A stretch of DNA of 64,000 nucleotides, taken from the NCBI RefSeq assembly GCF_036588685.1, contig NC_086386.1, positions 46,919,878 through 46,983,877 of the forward strand, in the 5' to 3' direction. The DNA is from Mytilus trossulus (lineage: Eukaryota > Mollusca > Bivalvia > Mytilida > Mytilidae). The translations under genes were made by a program, and so were the position numbers. A model generated the notes under the pieces. The model worked only from the letters and a program-made list of their open reading frames with translations, was not told the origin of the DNA and searched no databases. This document shows, in pieces, positions 24,416-37,129 of the stretch; position 1 is the first letter of the stretch; every line of letters starts with the position of its first letter.

Positions 24416-25608
24416 TAAGTTTAAGTTTACAAGGAAAGTTTCAAAATTTCCAGGCATAGTTAACAACATTACCATAAAAATGAGGATGTGCTATCCAGTG
24501 CTAATAAGTTTTATACAGGTTCAAACAAACTTCAATACCAAATCTTTATTTCTATATAGAAGAGTCGTGCACAAGTTTTAAATAATTTGTGGTAAAGAAA
24601 TCTCTGACTTAATGATTACCAATAATACACATTGTGTTAAAATCTTTTAAACGTCCGAACAGACACAGGAATAGCAATTGAGTTGTGAAATATAAACACT
24701 AAGATGGTGCCAAAGGAACATCACAATTCAAAAAAGGAAAATTAATAGGGAATGAAAAATCATCCCTTTTGTCTGGATTGATGGGAACTATTTGCTGTGT
24801 ACAACAATATTTACTATTAAGTAACATTACTGTCTGTCATCTCAATTTGATGAACATATGGAGACCCTGCCAAGTAGATCTCTTAATTTTATGCCAACAA
24901 AAAAACCTTATCTTTAACACTAAAAAACAATGATCAGCAGTACAAGATGTAAGGAGAATGATTGATTTAACAGTTGCTGTCCAGAAAGGAAAAGACGCAT
25001 TAAACTAAAACAACAGATCCACTAACCAGCAAAATGATCATCGATAAAAAAAAATCCTTTTAGGAGCTGTTGCTTTTAAATAAGTACAGAATTTATTACT
25101 GATACTGGTACTAAATAAACTCATCATATATACTAGGACTAAATTTTGTATATACGTCAGACGCACGTTTCGTCTACAAAAGACTCGTCAGTGACGCTGG
25201 AATCCAAAAAAGTTTAAAAGGCCAAATAAAGTACGAAGTTGAAGAGCATTGAGGACCAAAATTTCTAAAAGTTTTGCCAAATCCAGCTACGGTAATCTAT
25301 GCCCAAGGTAGAAAAGCCTTAGTATTTCAAAAATTCTTAATTTTGTTAACATAGAATATATAAATATAACCATATCAATGATAATTCATGTCAGCACAAA
25401 AAGCGCTGAAAAATAGCTCTTTTGAGCATGTATTTCTAAATAATGTGCATTGCAGGCAGTTGAAACAAATCAGAATAGACTATTAGTGCAATATACTTGT
25501 AATCAAACATTATTTACTAGTATGAACATCTTATATAAAATATTTATTGAGATGTGCCCCTTTCTTGGGAGGTATTAATGTTTTGGTCCAATACGGAGCA
25601 ACGATAAA
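24416..25608. repeat. Spacer with an inverted GACGAAACGCG-family copy
   Basis: No gene seen. At about 25,137-25,400 lies a copy of the GACGAAACGCG family, read in the opposite direction (ACGCACGTTTCGTCTAC, TCGTCAGTGACGCT, AAGTACGAAGTTGAAGAGCA). The rest is AT-rich sequence without recognisable content. Confidence 0.55.
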
Positions 25609-26677
25609 CAAGAGTGCACACACTGAAATGTCTCGCCTTCTTTACTAATCATTGATATTCCGAAGTATAAAGCTTTATTACAACTGTCACATAAACTTAA
25701 CATTTACCAAGATGGTTAAACAAAGACCACTGAGCCATGAATCTGAGGTCAAGGTCAGATGAACCATACCAGACAGACATGTACAGCTAACAATGCTTCC
25801 ACACATTGAATATAGTTGACCTATTACTTATAGTTAAAGAAAAATAGACCAAAACACAAAAACTTAAAACTGTGCAATGAACCGTGAATTTAAGGTCATG
25901 GTCAAATAAAACGTGGGGGGACTGACATATAGATCATAAAATATTTCCGTACACCAAATATAGTTGACCTTTGGCATATAATATTAGATAAAAAGACCAA
26001 AACTCAAAAACTTAACTATAACCACTGAACCATGAAAATGAGGTGAAGGTCAAATGACAACTGCCCGCTAGACATGTACACCTTACTATCATTCCATACA
26101 ACAAATATAGTAGACCTATTGTATAAAGTATAAGAAAAACAGACCAAAACACAAAAACTTAACTAAAACCACTGAACCATGAAACTGAGGTCAAGGTCAG
26201 ATGACACCTGCCAGTTGGACATGTACACCTTACAGTCCTTCCATACGCCGAATATATTAGCCCTATTGCTTATAGTATCTGAGATATAGACTTGACCACC
26301 AAAACTTAACCTTGTTCACTGATCCATGAAATGAGGTCGAGGTCAAGTGAAAACTGTCTGACGGGTATGAGGACCTTGCAAGGTACGCACATACCAAATA
26401 TAATAATCCTATTACTTATAATAAGAGAGAATTCAACATAACAAAATATCTTAACTTTTTTTTCAAGTGGCCACTGAACCATGAAAATGAGGTCAAGGAC
26501 ATTGGACATGTGACTGACAGAAACTTCGTAACATGAGGCATCTATATACAAAGTATGAAGCATCCAGGTCTTCCAGCTTCTAAAAAATAAAGCTTTTAAG
26601 AAGTTAGCTAACGCCGCCGCCGCCGGATCACTATCCCTATGTCGAGCTTTCTGCAACAAAAATTGCAGGCTCGACAA
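25609..26677 (+). mobile_element. Tandem-core element with terminal hairpin (TCTCGCC...GGCTCGACAA), copy 1
   Basis: Starts CAAGAGTGCACACACTGAAA then TGTCTCGCC. Five or more degenerate monomers of about 140-155 bp follow, each with a CACTGAACCATGAAAATGAG-type block, AGGTCAAGGTC, ACATGTACA and ATATAGT. The end has GCCGCCGCCGGATCACTATC, then a hairpin CTGCAA/TTGCAG (26651-26656 and 26663-26668) and GGCTCGACAA. The copy at 50,685-51,739 has the same ends. No protein; the layout suggests a non-autonomous Helitron/Helentron-like element (inference). Confidence 0.7.
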
Positions 26678-27094
26678 TAAAATTGAGAAGGGAAATAGGG
26701 AATGTGTCAAAGAGACAACAACCCGACCATAGAAAAAAATGAAAAACAGCAGGTCACCAACAGGTCTTCAATGTAGCGAGAAATTCCCGCACCCGGAGGC
26801 GTCCTTCAACTGGCCCCTAAACAAAATATATACTAATTCAGTGATAATGAACGCCATACTAATTTCCAAATTGTACACAAGAAACTAAAATAAAAAAAAT
26901 ACAACACTAATCAAGGCCAGAGGCTCCTGACTTGGGACAGGCGCAAAAATGCGGCGGGGTTAAACATGTTTATGAGATCCCAACCCTCCCCCTATACCTC
27001 TAGCCAATGTAGAAAAGTAAATGCATAACAATATGCACATTTAAAATTCAATTCAAGAGAAGTCCGAGTCTGATGTCAGAAGATGTAACCAAAG
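26678..27094 (+). repeat. Dispersed mussel repeat (ACAACAACCCGACC family)
   Basis: Directly abuts the previous element. Begins AAAATTGAGAAGGGAAATAG and contains GTGTCAAAGAGACAACAACC, GCAGGTCACCAACAGGTCTT, GACTTGGGACAGGCGC and CCCAACCCTCCCCC. Its first part recurs inverted at 37,548-37,685. Confidence 0.7.
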
Positions 27095-27156
27095 AAAAAA
27101 GTCTGAATAGTCCATCAAATATATATAGTTGATAGAGGTCTGTCAATCACAACCAA

Positions 27157-27690
27157 CATGCTTACTATGAAAAATACCAGCCCCCATTCATTTAATGGAA
27201 GAGTCAATGGTTATTGTCAATCTATTCACTTTAGCTATTTGGACCCGGATATGTTAACAGGGTCCACTGAATGGCCATTAAGCATTAACACATCATGTTT
27301 ACCTTATACTTTTGATAACTATTTATACCACTGTGTCGATGCCACTGCTGATTTACGTTTCTTCTCCGAGGGTATCACCAGCCCAGTAGTCAGCACTTCG
27401 GTATTGACATGAATATCAATTACATGGTTATCTCTTTTATAAATTTCCTGTTACAAAACTTTGAAACTAAGGATTTTCTTATCCCAGAAATAGATTACCT
27501 TAACCGTATTTGGCACAATTTTGGGGAATTTTGGGTCCTCATTGCTCTTCACTTTTGTACTTGTTTCGATTTATAAAACTACTAGTATTTTTATCTGAGC
27601 TTCACTGATGCGTCTTGTGTAGACGAAACGCGCGTCTGGCGTATCAAATTATAATCCTGGTACCTTTCATAACTAATTGTACACATCAGA
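27157..27690 (+). repeat. GACGAAACGCG dispersed/tandem repeat, copy 1
   Basis: Contains CACTGTGTCGATGCCACTGC, GAGGGTATCACCAGCCCAGT, CAGCACTTCGGTATTGACAT, AGATTACCTTAACCGTATTT and AGACGAAACGCGCGTCTGGC in this order. An 84-codon open frame at 27158-27412 lies wholly in the repeat and is not a gene. Confidence 0.7.
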
Positions 27691-28300
27691 CAGGTAATTT
27701 AAGTATATATTACTTATTGGCGCGAGTTGTTTGAGTGAGATTTCCCCATCGCTTGGTCACGATAGCTATATATTTCTCTACGTAAATGTAGTAAAAGAAG
27801 ACAAGCAAAAATTCTTATCTGGACATTTATGAAAATAATTTTTCCACAAGTTTATAATACTAGTATTCTGATTGACACATAAATATGAATTATTATTGCT
27901 ACCCACACTTTAATAAATATGTTGCAATTCAAAGTAATCTCCCTAAAACAGTCTATTTATAAGTGCCTTGACTTTTGACATATTTAACCCACTATCAATA
28001 TAATTTGTGAATTTTGTTACAGCCACACTACCAATAGTGGGTGAAATGCAATTAGTTGTCTTGTAACTTAAAAAAAATATTGACAATATGTTTGTCTAAT
28101 CTTTAAACCGTAAAGATAAGATAGAACACTGTAAACATCATAAAAACAGCACAGACGTATACTACAACTGTTTTGTATAATTGTTTAATGTGTCTCTGAA
28201 ATAATGAGCATTTTAAGGTCTACAATACGTTACACAAACTATTTGTTGGCTCTATTTAGGGGTATAAGCCCTTAAAGTACTATTTATGATTGATTTTAGC
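27691..28300. other. AT-rich spacer
   Basis: No exon-like frame, no recognisable repeat beyond short tracts. Nothing else seen. Confidence 0.4.
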
Positions 28301-28925
28301 ATTTCTTGAAAATTGCCAATCAAAGATATACGTCTAGACGATATAATGAGTCGCTGAACATTCTTCAACAATGGCTAATAGTCAGCATTATCCAAGGCAT
28401 AGATTACCTTAGCCGTATTTGGAACATTTTTTTTAAATTGTGGGTCCTCAATGCTTCCAACTTTGTATTTGTTTTGGCTTTCTTACATTTTTTTTATCTG
28501 AGCGTCACTGACGAGCTATGTGCACGAAACGCGTGTCTTGCGTATTAATTATAAGACTGATACCTTTGATAACTAGTATTTACACCACTTGGTCGATGAC
28601 ACTGCTGGAAGACGTTTCGTCCCCGAGGGCATTACTATTCCAGTAGTCAGCACTTCGTTGTTGACACGAACAACGATTGTATGGTCATTTTTATAAATTT
28701 ACTATTGCAAAAGTAAGGAATATCCTATCTAAGACAAAAAATACCTTAGCCGTGTTTGGAACAACTTTTTTGAACTTTTGGTCCTCAATGTTCCTCAACT
28801 TTATACTTGTTTTGGCTTCCTAACTATTTTGATCTAAGCGTCTCTGATGAGTCTTATGCAGACGAAACGCGAGTCTGGCATATGTATCAAATTATAAGCC
28901 TGATACGTTTGATATCTATTAAGTA
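28301..28925 (+). repeat. GACGAAACGCG repeat, about one and a half tandem monomers
   Basis: Two successive copies of the AGATTACCTTAGCCGTATTT ... GACGAAACGCG segment (about 28,400-28,545 and 28,740-28,885), separated by the GTCGATGACACTGC, CGAGGGCATTAC and CAGCACTTCG segment. The period is roughly 340 bp. Confidence 0.65.
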
Positions 28926-29514
28926 GGGATGTCAAAAGATTTGAAATTTAAAACTCGGATGCAGGGTCATGATACTCGAGTACTCGGTTGAATCGTAGAT
29001 GTCTATTGAAAAGGTTAGATTTAATGTGGGATGCAGTGTTTTTGTTATAACCTTTCATAAACTTATTAACGAAAGACAAACGTACTACAAACATAGCTTG
29101 ATTATCTGATTTTTAATTAATTACCGACTGCCATTTCTACAAATAACCTATCATAGTAGCAATTATTGTTTGCGTACGTGTTCATGAACCAAATTTCAAA
29201 TAAATCAAAAATATTTGCATATTTAGTCCGACAAATTAGACAATGTATGAATCATCTGTTCTTTGGGAGTTGGTATTTTTTATAATATATAATACGACTT
29301 GTCCATTAATTTGTTAACAACGAATATTTGACTTTAAATTACTGGGTGCTTTTTCGTGTTGATCAGTCTTCTGTGTTGTTTTTTTGCACTATGATCGTTT
29401 GCCTGATTTTCTTGTTTTTAGCCATGACGTTGGAAGTTTATTTTTAATGTCACTCTCATACTTTTGTCTATCTTTAAATTGTAAGTTCAAGTTAACCAAA
29501 TCATAGTTTAGTTT
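28926..29514. other. AT-rich spacer with a decayed TATGAGTTTGA-family fragment
   Basis: About 29,390-29,475 resembles the AGCCATGGCGTTG...ACTGTCACTCT part of the family. Otherwise nothing recognised. Confidence 0.4.
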
Positions 29515-29560
29515 AAAATATTTTGTTCATGACTTAATAGTGTCATGAACAAAATATTTT
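29515..29560. repeat. Perfect 19-bp inverted repeat (hairpin)
   Basis: Arms 29515-29533 and 29542-29560 are exact reverse complements (AAAATATTTTGTTCATGAC) with an 8-base loop at 29534-29541. The neighbouring 29,600-29,720 stretch has further, imperfect, inverted pieces around GGGACTAATATACTAAC and GTTAGTATG. Confidence 0.85.
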
Positions 29561-32284
29561 TTGTTTGATAAACTTGAATGGCTGGTAATATTTGTCCCTA
29601 GGCCTGGGACTAATATACTAACAATCAAATCTAAACTGATTGATCAGTTCCTAGTCCCGTTAGTATGACTCTTTTGAGAGTATGTTAGTCCTAAGACCGA
29701 GACTATGAGTGCAGTGTTCAACAATAACTTTTTAATGAATTTAGGCTACAGTAGTTTCAGATGTTCCAATCTCGTAAATCAATTAGGATAAGTAAATAGG
29801 GATAGCAAAAACAAACTGATGTAGTTGCATAAACTCCAATTGAGTAAGACCAGATGCGTCGACATGGTAATCACCTGCTATATATACTCACCACCCGCGA
29901 TGCGAATTGACACTCAGTATATTTGGCCTTCAAATATTCGGCTTTGAGCGTTCCTGATACAGGTTAATTCAGAAAAGCGCTACGGACGCATGCAATGTTT
30001 ATCTATCATATTTTTGGAAAGATTAGAGCTTGTTCTAAATCTTTACTTAGGCACCACCCTCCCTAACAACAGGACAGGTTAGCTACTGTTACTAAATGTA
30101 TTCACACTAAAAGATAGTTCCCTATAGTTATCATGTATGTGCACATAATACACAAATAAACTGAAAAAAACTGGGTATATTATTGGAGCAGTTCATTCAA
30201 GAATGTATGTCATTAATGTGTGTTGATGTGCAGGCTTTTTTAAAAATATTTTGATTAGGTAAGTGGGTATTGATTCAACTAGTATGATTGACAACTGTCA
30301 TTATCACTAAACAATCAGAGACAAGGTGGGCTTTTAATTACAATGCCCCACCTCCTAAACTGCCAATCAAATTGACCACATTACCTATCTACATCAGTCT
30401 TACATAATTGTACAGACCACTCCAATATGTATCTAATTCTTAATACACAAGTATTTGACCTCATAATTGATTACACAAATGTGTGTATTATTTGTTTGAT
30501 ATTTATAAGGATGATAGATTTATTTATTGCCAATTACTTTTGATCTACATTACATAAAGTAATTCTGTAAATTATATCTGAAAGATAAATGACTAATGTA
30601 TTAGCAAGATTTATAAAAAATAAAATATGAATATAAAAAAGGTATTCAAGTATGGCCTATAATTTACTTGATAAATTTCCAATAATCATCTGTAATTAAT
30701 CGACAATTTAGATTAGTTCACTTTTTTATCAGGAATTGGCTTGAAACAGTTTTAAAATTTATAAACTTTTAATTTAAAAAAAAAATTGTTTATTAGTTTA
30801 TTTCCCATCAATCATTATGTCTATTTTTGTCATTTGAATTTTTATTAGAAGTAAATATATATTTTTGCAATCAAGAAAGAATCCACATTTCAATAACATT
30901 AGTTTTTTAATTAGTTTACCTTGAAAAATAAAATTGAAAATGCCCTGTGTTGAAAAAGACATTAAAATTTGATCAAAAGGTACTCTAAAACCTTTTAATT
31001 TTCATTGCCATATAACCTCTGTTTCAACTTACAAAATACCCCAAAACAACATTTTTAGATTATTTTTGTTGGCATTTTAACGCTTTTAGCTGTTGGTCTA
31101 ACTTTATGTCTTACAAGGATATTTGGTAACATTTACTAGAAGAATTTTTGCATTTTTTTGTTTTTTTGAAACATGTTCAGAACCGGCAACATAATTTCGA
31201 TGAGATATAAACTGCAGTTTAAATAAAATTGTGCAAATTTAGAGACCCATATTATTTAATTTGAGCTCATTTTATCCTCATACTGGAAAAGCAAGTTTCC
31301 TTCTAAAGACCTGCTGTAAATGCAATTTTCAGCAATAGTGCTTTATAAATGTTCATTTTTCCCCACCATACCTTAATATGAAATAATTCAAACTACTGTT
31401 CTAATCTTTCCATGAGTGATATCCATCACTTTGATTTTTATAACCAGCTGTCTTCATTTCATTTTTTTGTACATCCAAGTACGCATAGATAACATCAGCA
31501 GTCAATTGACTTCTGATAACATTAAACATACGTCCTGGGCATATCTCATTCACATCGAAATTATTTTGCCCTACCCCACACTCATGGCCTACTGCCTTAA
31601 ATCTTTTGCATACTAGTAGTTTACATGTTCAAGTTTGTTATAAGGTCAGTATCTGTATTGTATGTGTTTTGTAGTTTAGTCGTGAGAGTTGTGTCTCTTT
31701 GTATGATGATGATGCATATTTGTCATGTGATGTTATCTGTCTCTTTGAAATAAACGTGCTATGGAAATAGATGTGTTTTTGTTGCTCGTAAGCAAATATA
31801 ACTTTAGCGGCATGAAGAGGCAAGTATATGTCCACCATGTCATAATACAGTGTAATGGATATGTTATGCACGCAAACGCGTGAATTCTTGGTTTGCATAT
31901 TTTATATACATAAAAAGTACTGCTATTTTTAATTGCAACTCTTGCATTCAACTAATTCAATTAAACCCATTGTCTTTTGTTTATTTCTGTTGACAGTTTT
32001 TCATTCTGTTTTATCAATTTTTCTTAAAACCGTTTGAAAATTATGATTTGGAGGACAATAACTTCTGAAGAAATCTTTAAATAAGTTTTCAAATTGACAT
32101 GTTTTTGATTCTTGTTTTGCTGATAACTTTTGCTGTATACAGTACTAGTTTAGCCTTCCTATTAAAGCTCCCAAGCTGTTTACAGACACACAAAATTCTC
32201 CATTCTGGATCTTTAGGGACACCATTCAATTTTGTGGTAGGCGCTTGACAAATTTGATGATATCACAACGTTTATTTCCGATAT
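29561..32284. other. Long AT-rich non-genic stretch
   Basis: Short repeat-like pieces at about 29,900-30,010 (GGCCTTCAAATATTCGGC, TTTGAGCGTTCCTGAT). A 66-codon frame at 31416-31616 has no recognisable features. No splice-linked exons found. Confidence 0.4.
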
Positions 32285-32402
32285 AAATGCGACCAGTTTA
32301 TGTGTACTATGGTTTGTCTGTTTGTCTTTTTCAATTTAGCCATAGCAGTCAGTTTATTTTCGATTTATGAGTTTGACTGTCACTCTGATATCTTTCGTCC
32401 CT
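32285..32402 (+). repeat. Dispersed repeat (TATGAGTTTGA family)
   Basis: Contains AGTCAGTTTATTTTCGATTT, ATGAGTTTGACTGTCACTCT and GATATCTTTCGTCC; related to 22,770-22,915. Confidence 0.65.
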
Positions 32403-32884
32403 AAACACATTAAATTCCCTTTTAGGATCAAATGGTCGTCCCTTCAAGACATTTATCATTTATGAAGTTAAATCTTGTTTGGTGGGACAGGAATACTCCT
32501 TCAAACATAAACTTAAGAAAAGTTAAAATTAAGTCTATTTTATTCTATTGAAATGTGAAAGGCTGATGTCATTGTTCAAAATGTTAGAAGAGCATAAATT
32601 TTGTTACGGGTAGAATACAGGTTGTTCTATGTAAGGAATATAATTGATTTATCATTAGGTTTAGATTTAGGGTAATCGTTATTGTAGTATAGCTTTAAAC
32701 GGACGAGGACCCTTAAAGCAAAAGACGACGCGATTCATTCAGGCGAACTGTTCTTCGGTCAACGCTTTTACACACCAATGAAATTATGAAAAAAACATTC
32801 AATTCTTAATAAGTTTTTCTGTTAATAGTTTCACTTTTCTGGTATAGTGTTTTGAGATACTTAAACAAAAACTCATTAAAGATA

Positions 32885-33500
32885 TCGGGTTTATAATTGT
32901 GTATGTCCGACGCGCATTTCGTCTACAACAGACTAAACTAATCAGTGACGCCCAAATCAGATCACTTACAAATGCCAAACAATGAACGAAGCTGAAGAGC
33001 ATTTAAACCCTTAAAGTTATAAAGATGTTGCCTAAGATAAAATTGGGGTTATCAATACTAGGGTACATATGATGATAAGCATTTGTATTTCGAACAATTT
33101 AAAGTTATGTAAACAGTTAGTTTGTAATAGCATTACCATACCAATGATAAATCGTGTCACCACACCACCTGCTTAGCTAGGGATAATCTCCACAAGCATG
33201 GGCATCGACTATTTGGCGTTTGGAAAAAACTTATCAAAGATACCAAAATGTTATGTAGAACCCAAGTCTCTTCTACAAAAGGCTAGTGGGTGACACTCAA
33301 ATGAAAAAAGGAAAGCCAAATAAAGTACGAAGTTAAAAGCATTCGGGACTGGAAATCTGGAAAAAAATTAAGATACTAGTATTGTATTGATGGAGTGGAA
33401 AATCCTCAGTATTTCTAACAATTCAACGTGTTGTAAACATAATATATAAGTGCTGCTGGTGATATCCTCGGATAGGAACATTCAACAGGAGTGGTACCAA
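32885..33500 (-). repeat. GACGAAACGCG repeat, two inverted fragments
   Basis: Reverse-orientation pieces at about 32,885-33,190 (GACGCGCATTTCGTCTAC, AATCAGTGACGC, ATGAACGAAGCTGAAGAGCA) and 33,230-33,500 (AAAGTACGAAGTTAAAAGCA). Confidence 0.6.
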
Positions 33501-35040
33501 AAAGATATGAGGCTTATAATTTTGCAGCCAGGCGTTAGCTTAAATATAGTCTTTAAATAGCTCCTCATTGATAATCATCATATATATAGCGTCACATTAA
33601 ACTGTTTTGTGGAACCTGAAGGCTGATCATTATATTGATGATTATAGTTTCAACTTTCTTTTAAAGAATACGAGATAATAGACACAGAAATAATGAAAAT
33701 TAGTAAAGAAAATATCACATTTAAGAGAAACAACTTCATATATGTCACCGTACGCCATCTAATAAATTTGGGTGTAAACAGTAAGTAAATCTAGTAGATC
33801 TTAAAACTTAAGACGGACACTTAAAAAAAGTAAAAATGATAGTCATTTAACGAGACAAAAAGTACAATTAATAGTTCAATTTGTTTGGAAGTATAGATCT
33901 TTAGCTGTTTTAACAGTGTTTACCGATCTCTTGAGTGTTCGTGATAAATGACTATACAAATTCAGAAAAAGTGACCAGAACAAACAGGTAAACATTAAAC
34001 TTCTTAAAATCAAATTACGGAAGTCCTGGAATATATAATCATAAAGGCGCCATATGAGCATTATGGATTAAATTTGATAAAATATTCAAGGAGTTTCTAA
34101 AATAAAGATTTGTTTTATCAATAATTGGAATGAAGAGGTCCTGAAATATTTCAGTTCATACTGAAATCGTTTATAGAGGTCCTGAAATATTTAAGAAGGT
34201 CCTAAATGATTTTTAGATATCCTGAATTCGTACCATACAGGTCCTAAAATATGTTAAAATCTTCTTTAATAATCGTGACTAAATCAGCGCCTCATAATAT
34301 TCTGATAAGTTACACATTAGTAAGCATCGGATATCAATCATATGCATTTGAATTGTTTGAACGATTTTCGAACGCATGTAGAATAGTTTTTTTCATTTTA
34401 TCGTTTGTCAAATGGTATATTGATTTCTTTCATAATATTGCATTCGTAGTAGATTTTAAAAAAGAATAAGCGGAACAAACAAAGCACCAAATTGAATAAG
34501 TTATGACCCTAAATGTCTGACAAAATATACAGAACTGTAACATTGTACCAATTTGAAAGATGACCTAACGTACGATGTCATGCAGAATGCAATGATTTGA
34601 CTGTCAGTATGCTCGCAAAAAGATATCGGCAGGATCAAATCTTTCACGATTATAAAAAAGTTGAACTTTATATTTATGTCAATAAGAACATTATAAATAC
34701 TATAACAAATATCTTTTTTGCTAAATATTTGTCATTATAATTATCCATTGCATTGGATAGAGCACTGACCATGCACTGATATGTCTTCTCGAAATAATGT
34801 CTTACACGATTTGGTCGCCATACCTTAATTATTTCCTTACCGTATTTGCTCCTCTTTTTGCGTGACTGATATGCAATGACTGCATGACTAGTACTGTTTA
34901 CAACATATAAATTTACATTGATATATCACGCAAACCAATCATCAAGGAATATTAAACCTTGCAAAATTTGAAATTCGATTTGTAACTTTAAAAAAACCAG
35001 ACACCGTGACGGTATAAGTAAAACACGGACGGTATTAATA
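33501..35040. other. AT-rich spacer upstream of the collagen C4-like gene
   Basis: A short degenerate repetition of AGGTCCTGAAATATTT occurs four to five times at about 34,135-34,250. TATA-like boxes GTATAAGTA (about 35,012) and GTATTAATA (about 35,032) lie 60-90 bases before the ATG at 35097 and could be its promoter. No other gene seen. Confidence 0.4.
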
Positions 35041-35096
35041 AAAACCAAGCCATCAATTTAAGAACTATTCAACTTTCTGGACAGTTTGCAACCAAG

Positions 35097-36067
35097 ATGC
35101 TGGATCGGAAAATATTGACGGTGGTGGCCGTGTTTGCCATGTTGCCTGCTATTTGTCCATGTGCTTCAAAGATGTTTGATGATTTGGTAGATCAGAATTT
35201 AAAGAATTTGAAAAAAATGCAACTATTGTATAAACAACAAAAGAACTCCAAAAATTATACAGATGTCCCTTATACTGGTAATACGCAAAGATTTGTCGAT
35301 TTATGAAACAACTAAATGTGTATACGTAGTACTGTATGCGATGTTTTCTAACATCTTGTTTTGTTTTCACTACAGGTGCATCGTCAGAGTCGTATGTCCG
35401 ATGGGGTAGAACTAGTTGTCCTGGTGGTGCATTACTAGTTTACGATGGTAAGTTTAACTTTATTATTATAAATACTGTAACAATATGTACGATTATGATT
35501 AACTTATAAGGGTTATAGTTTAATTTATTAATAAATAACAAATTAGGAAACTGTCATTTCTTGAATCCATGTCTTTTATGCATACGAATTTAACCCTTTA
35601 ACGCGTTTTCTTTGGAATTTCCGTTTATTGATGTAATTTTCAAAGGGGTTAAGTGTTTTCAATTATCTGAAAGAATGAATTTCGTTGGTTTATCATTTTT
35701 AAATGTGTATAGGAAAGGTTATTGGAGAAGACCAATATCCAAAATCATCGATATTCAATGTGGCATCTTTATTTAAGTGGTAGACTGTTAGTCCCCGACA
35801 GTATCACCAGTCCAGTACCTAGTACTTCGGTACTGGCATGAAAATACGGATTTTTTTTGTGTTATTTGAATTTGCATTTACCAAATGTTAGAAATTATTA
35901 TAAATTAAGGAATGTATCACCCTCATGCAAAGCTCTGATTCCTTTCATGGAGGAAGTGCCAATATAAACCATGCGGTGGTTTACCCTGTTGAACCTGTTT
36001 GTGGTAGTTTGAAATGTCCACCTTATGAGAACGGAAAAAACTAACCTGTGTTGTTTGCTCGATTTAA
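35097..36067 (+). pseudogene. Short-chain collagen C4-like secreted protein, incomplete and frameshifted
   Basis: Family found in molluscs and other invertebrates, recognised by WGRT(S/T)CP near the start and CGSLPCPPY...LTCVVC at the end. Exon 1 (35097-35277) encodes a signal peptide (about residues 1-22, ending ICPCAS) and a short Lys/Gln-rich helix. Exon 2 (35376-35447) encodes YVRWGRTSCPGGALLVYD, with a GT donor. A C-terminal piece (about 35,910 to the stop at 36042-36044) encodes HGGSANINHAVVYPVEP then CGSLKCPPYENGK. The usual middle part of the domain is not present in the window; a repeat fragment sits at 35,765-35,850 instead. After GGA a run of six A shifts the frame into TAA; the LTCVVC ending is still readable in another frame at 36041-36058. 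It is either a pseudogene or a gene damaged by a homopolymer error plus missing exons. Confidence 0.7.
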
Positions 36068-36569
36068 AATTCCAAAGCCAAATAAAACATCCAAAGTCTT
36101 GCCATTAAGGTTTATATGGTACCTTATTAGTTTGTTTTTATTTAATTTGTATATTCTAGGGTTTTTTCGTTTAAAATATGAATAAAACATAAAAACGTTT
36201 TCTTCAAGCTGAACATTTGTTAAAAATATCGATAATTTAAAAAAAAAATGTTGATGATATGAAACAAATGCTCTTTTTAAAGAAAATATTTTGTCATCCA
36301 ATTTCTATGATTGGTTCTGTTATACAAAATCTAACTAGTTGTTGGGCAGGTTGAGTATATTAACTCAACATCAAAGGTACACTAAAATTGTTACCACATG
36401 TTAAAACTGTAGTAAAGTTTTGCTGGCATTCCCTTAATTCAAGATTTAACACAGATAATGTTGCATCCTTTAGAAGTAATCAAAATAATCACGAATATGA
36501 GAAAAGAAAAAAAAAAATCTGAAAGGACATCATCTTCAGCATTTCTTTATTGACATGAATTAGCATTGA

Positions 36570-36960
36570 TATGGTCATAATTATAGATCAATTGTTTACA
36601 AAACTTAGAATTCTTGAAATACTACTGCTTTCTACCTTAGGAATAGATTACCTTAACCGTATTTGGCAAAACTGTTTGGAATTTTTGGTTCCCAATGCTC
36701 TTCAACGTCGTACTTTGTTTGGCTTTTTTGAACTTTTTTTTATTCGAGCATCACTTATGAGTCTTTTGTAGACGAAACGCGTGTAAGACACAAAAACAAA
36801 ATTTCAATCCTGGTATCTATGATGAGTTTATCTAAAACCTTAGGGTCGATGTCACTGGTGGAGCTTTTATTCCACGAGGGTATCACCAGCCTAGTAAAGT
36901 CAGTATTTATGTGTTAACGCGAATTATCATTGATTTGGTCATTATTATATTTTAAAAGAG
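36570..36960 (+). repeat. GACGAAACGCG repeat
   Basis: AGATTACCTTAACCGTATTT, AGACGAAACGCGTGTAAG, then the GGGTCGATGTCACTGG and ACGAGGGTATCACCAGCC segments in the same order as at 27 kb. Confidence 0.65.
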
Positions 36961-37090
36961 GGACGAAAGATATCAGAGGGACAGTCAACCTCATAAATCG
37001 AAAATAAGCTGACAACGCCTGCTAGAAATGAAAAAGACCATCAGACAAACAATAGAACACTTGACACAACATAGAAAACCAAACTGTTAA
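36958..37090 (-). repeat. Dispersed repeat (TATGAGTTTGA family), inverted
   Basis: Reverse complement of the 22.8 and 32.3 kb copies: GGGACGAAAGATATCAGAGG, GACAGTCAACCTCATAAATC. Confidence 0.65.
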
Positions 37091-37129
37091 CTGATAACTG
37101 TTTATAAAACTTTGAATTTTGAAATACTA

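Noticed and set aside
26306..26710. 134-codon minus-strand frame and the related 51,536-51,721 frame
   Set aside because: Both lie inside two copies of the same tandem-core repeat; conserved through the repeat, not as protein.
33876..34061. 61-codon minus-strand frame, and a 72-codon + frame at 34,251-34,469, with hydrophobic segments
   Set aside because: AT-rich random frames; no splice sites linking them to other exons, no motif.
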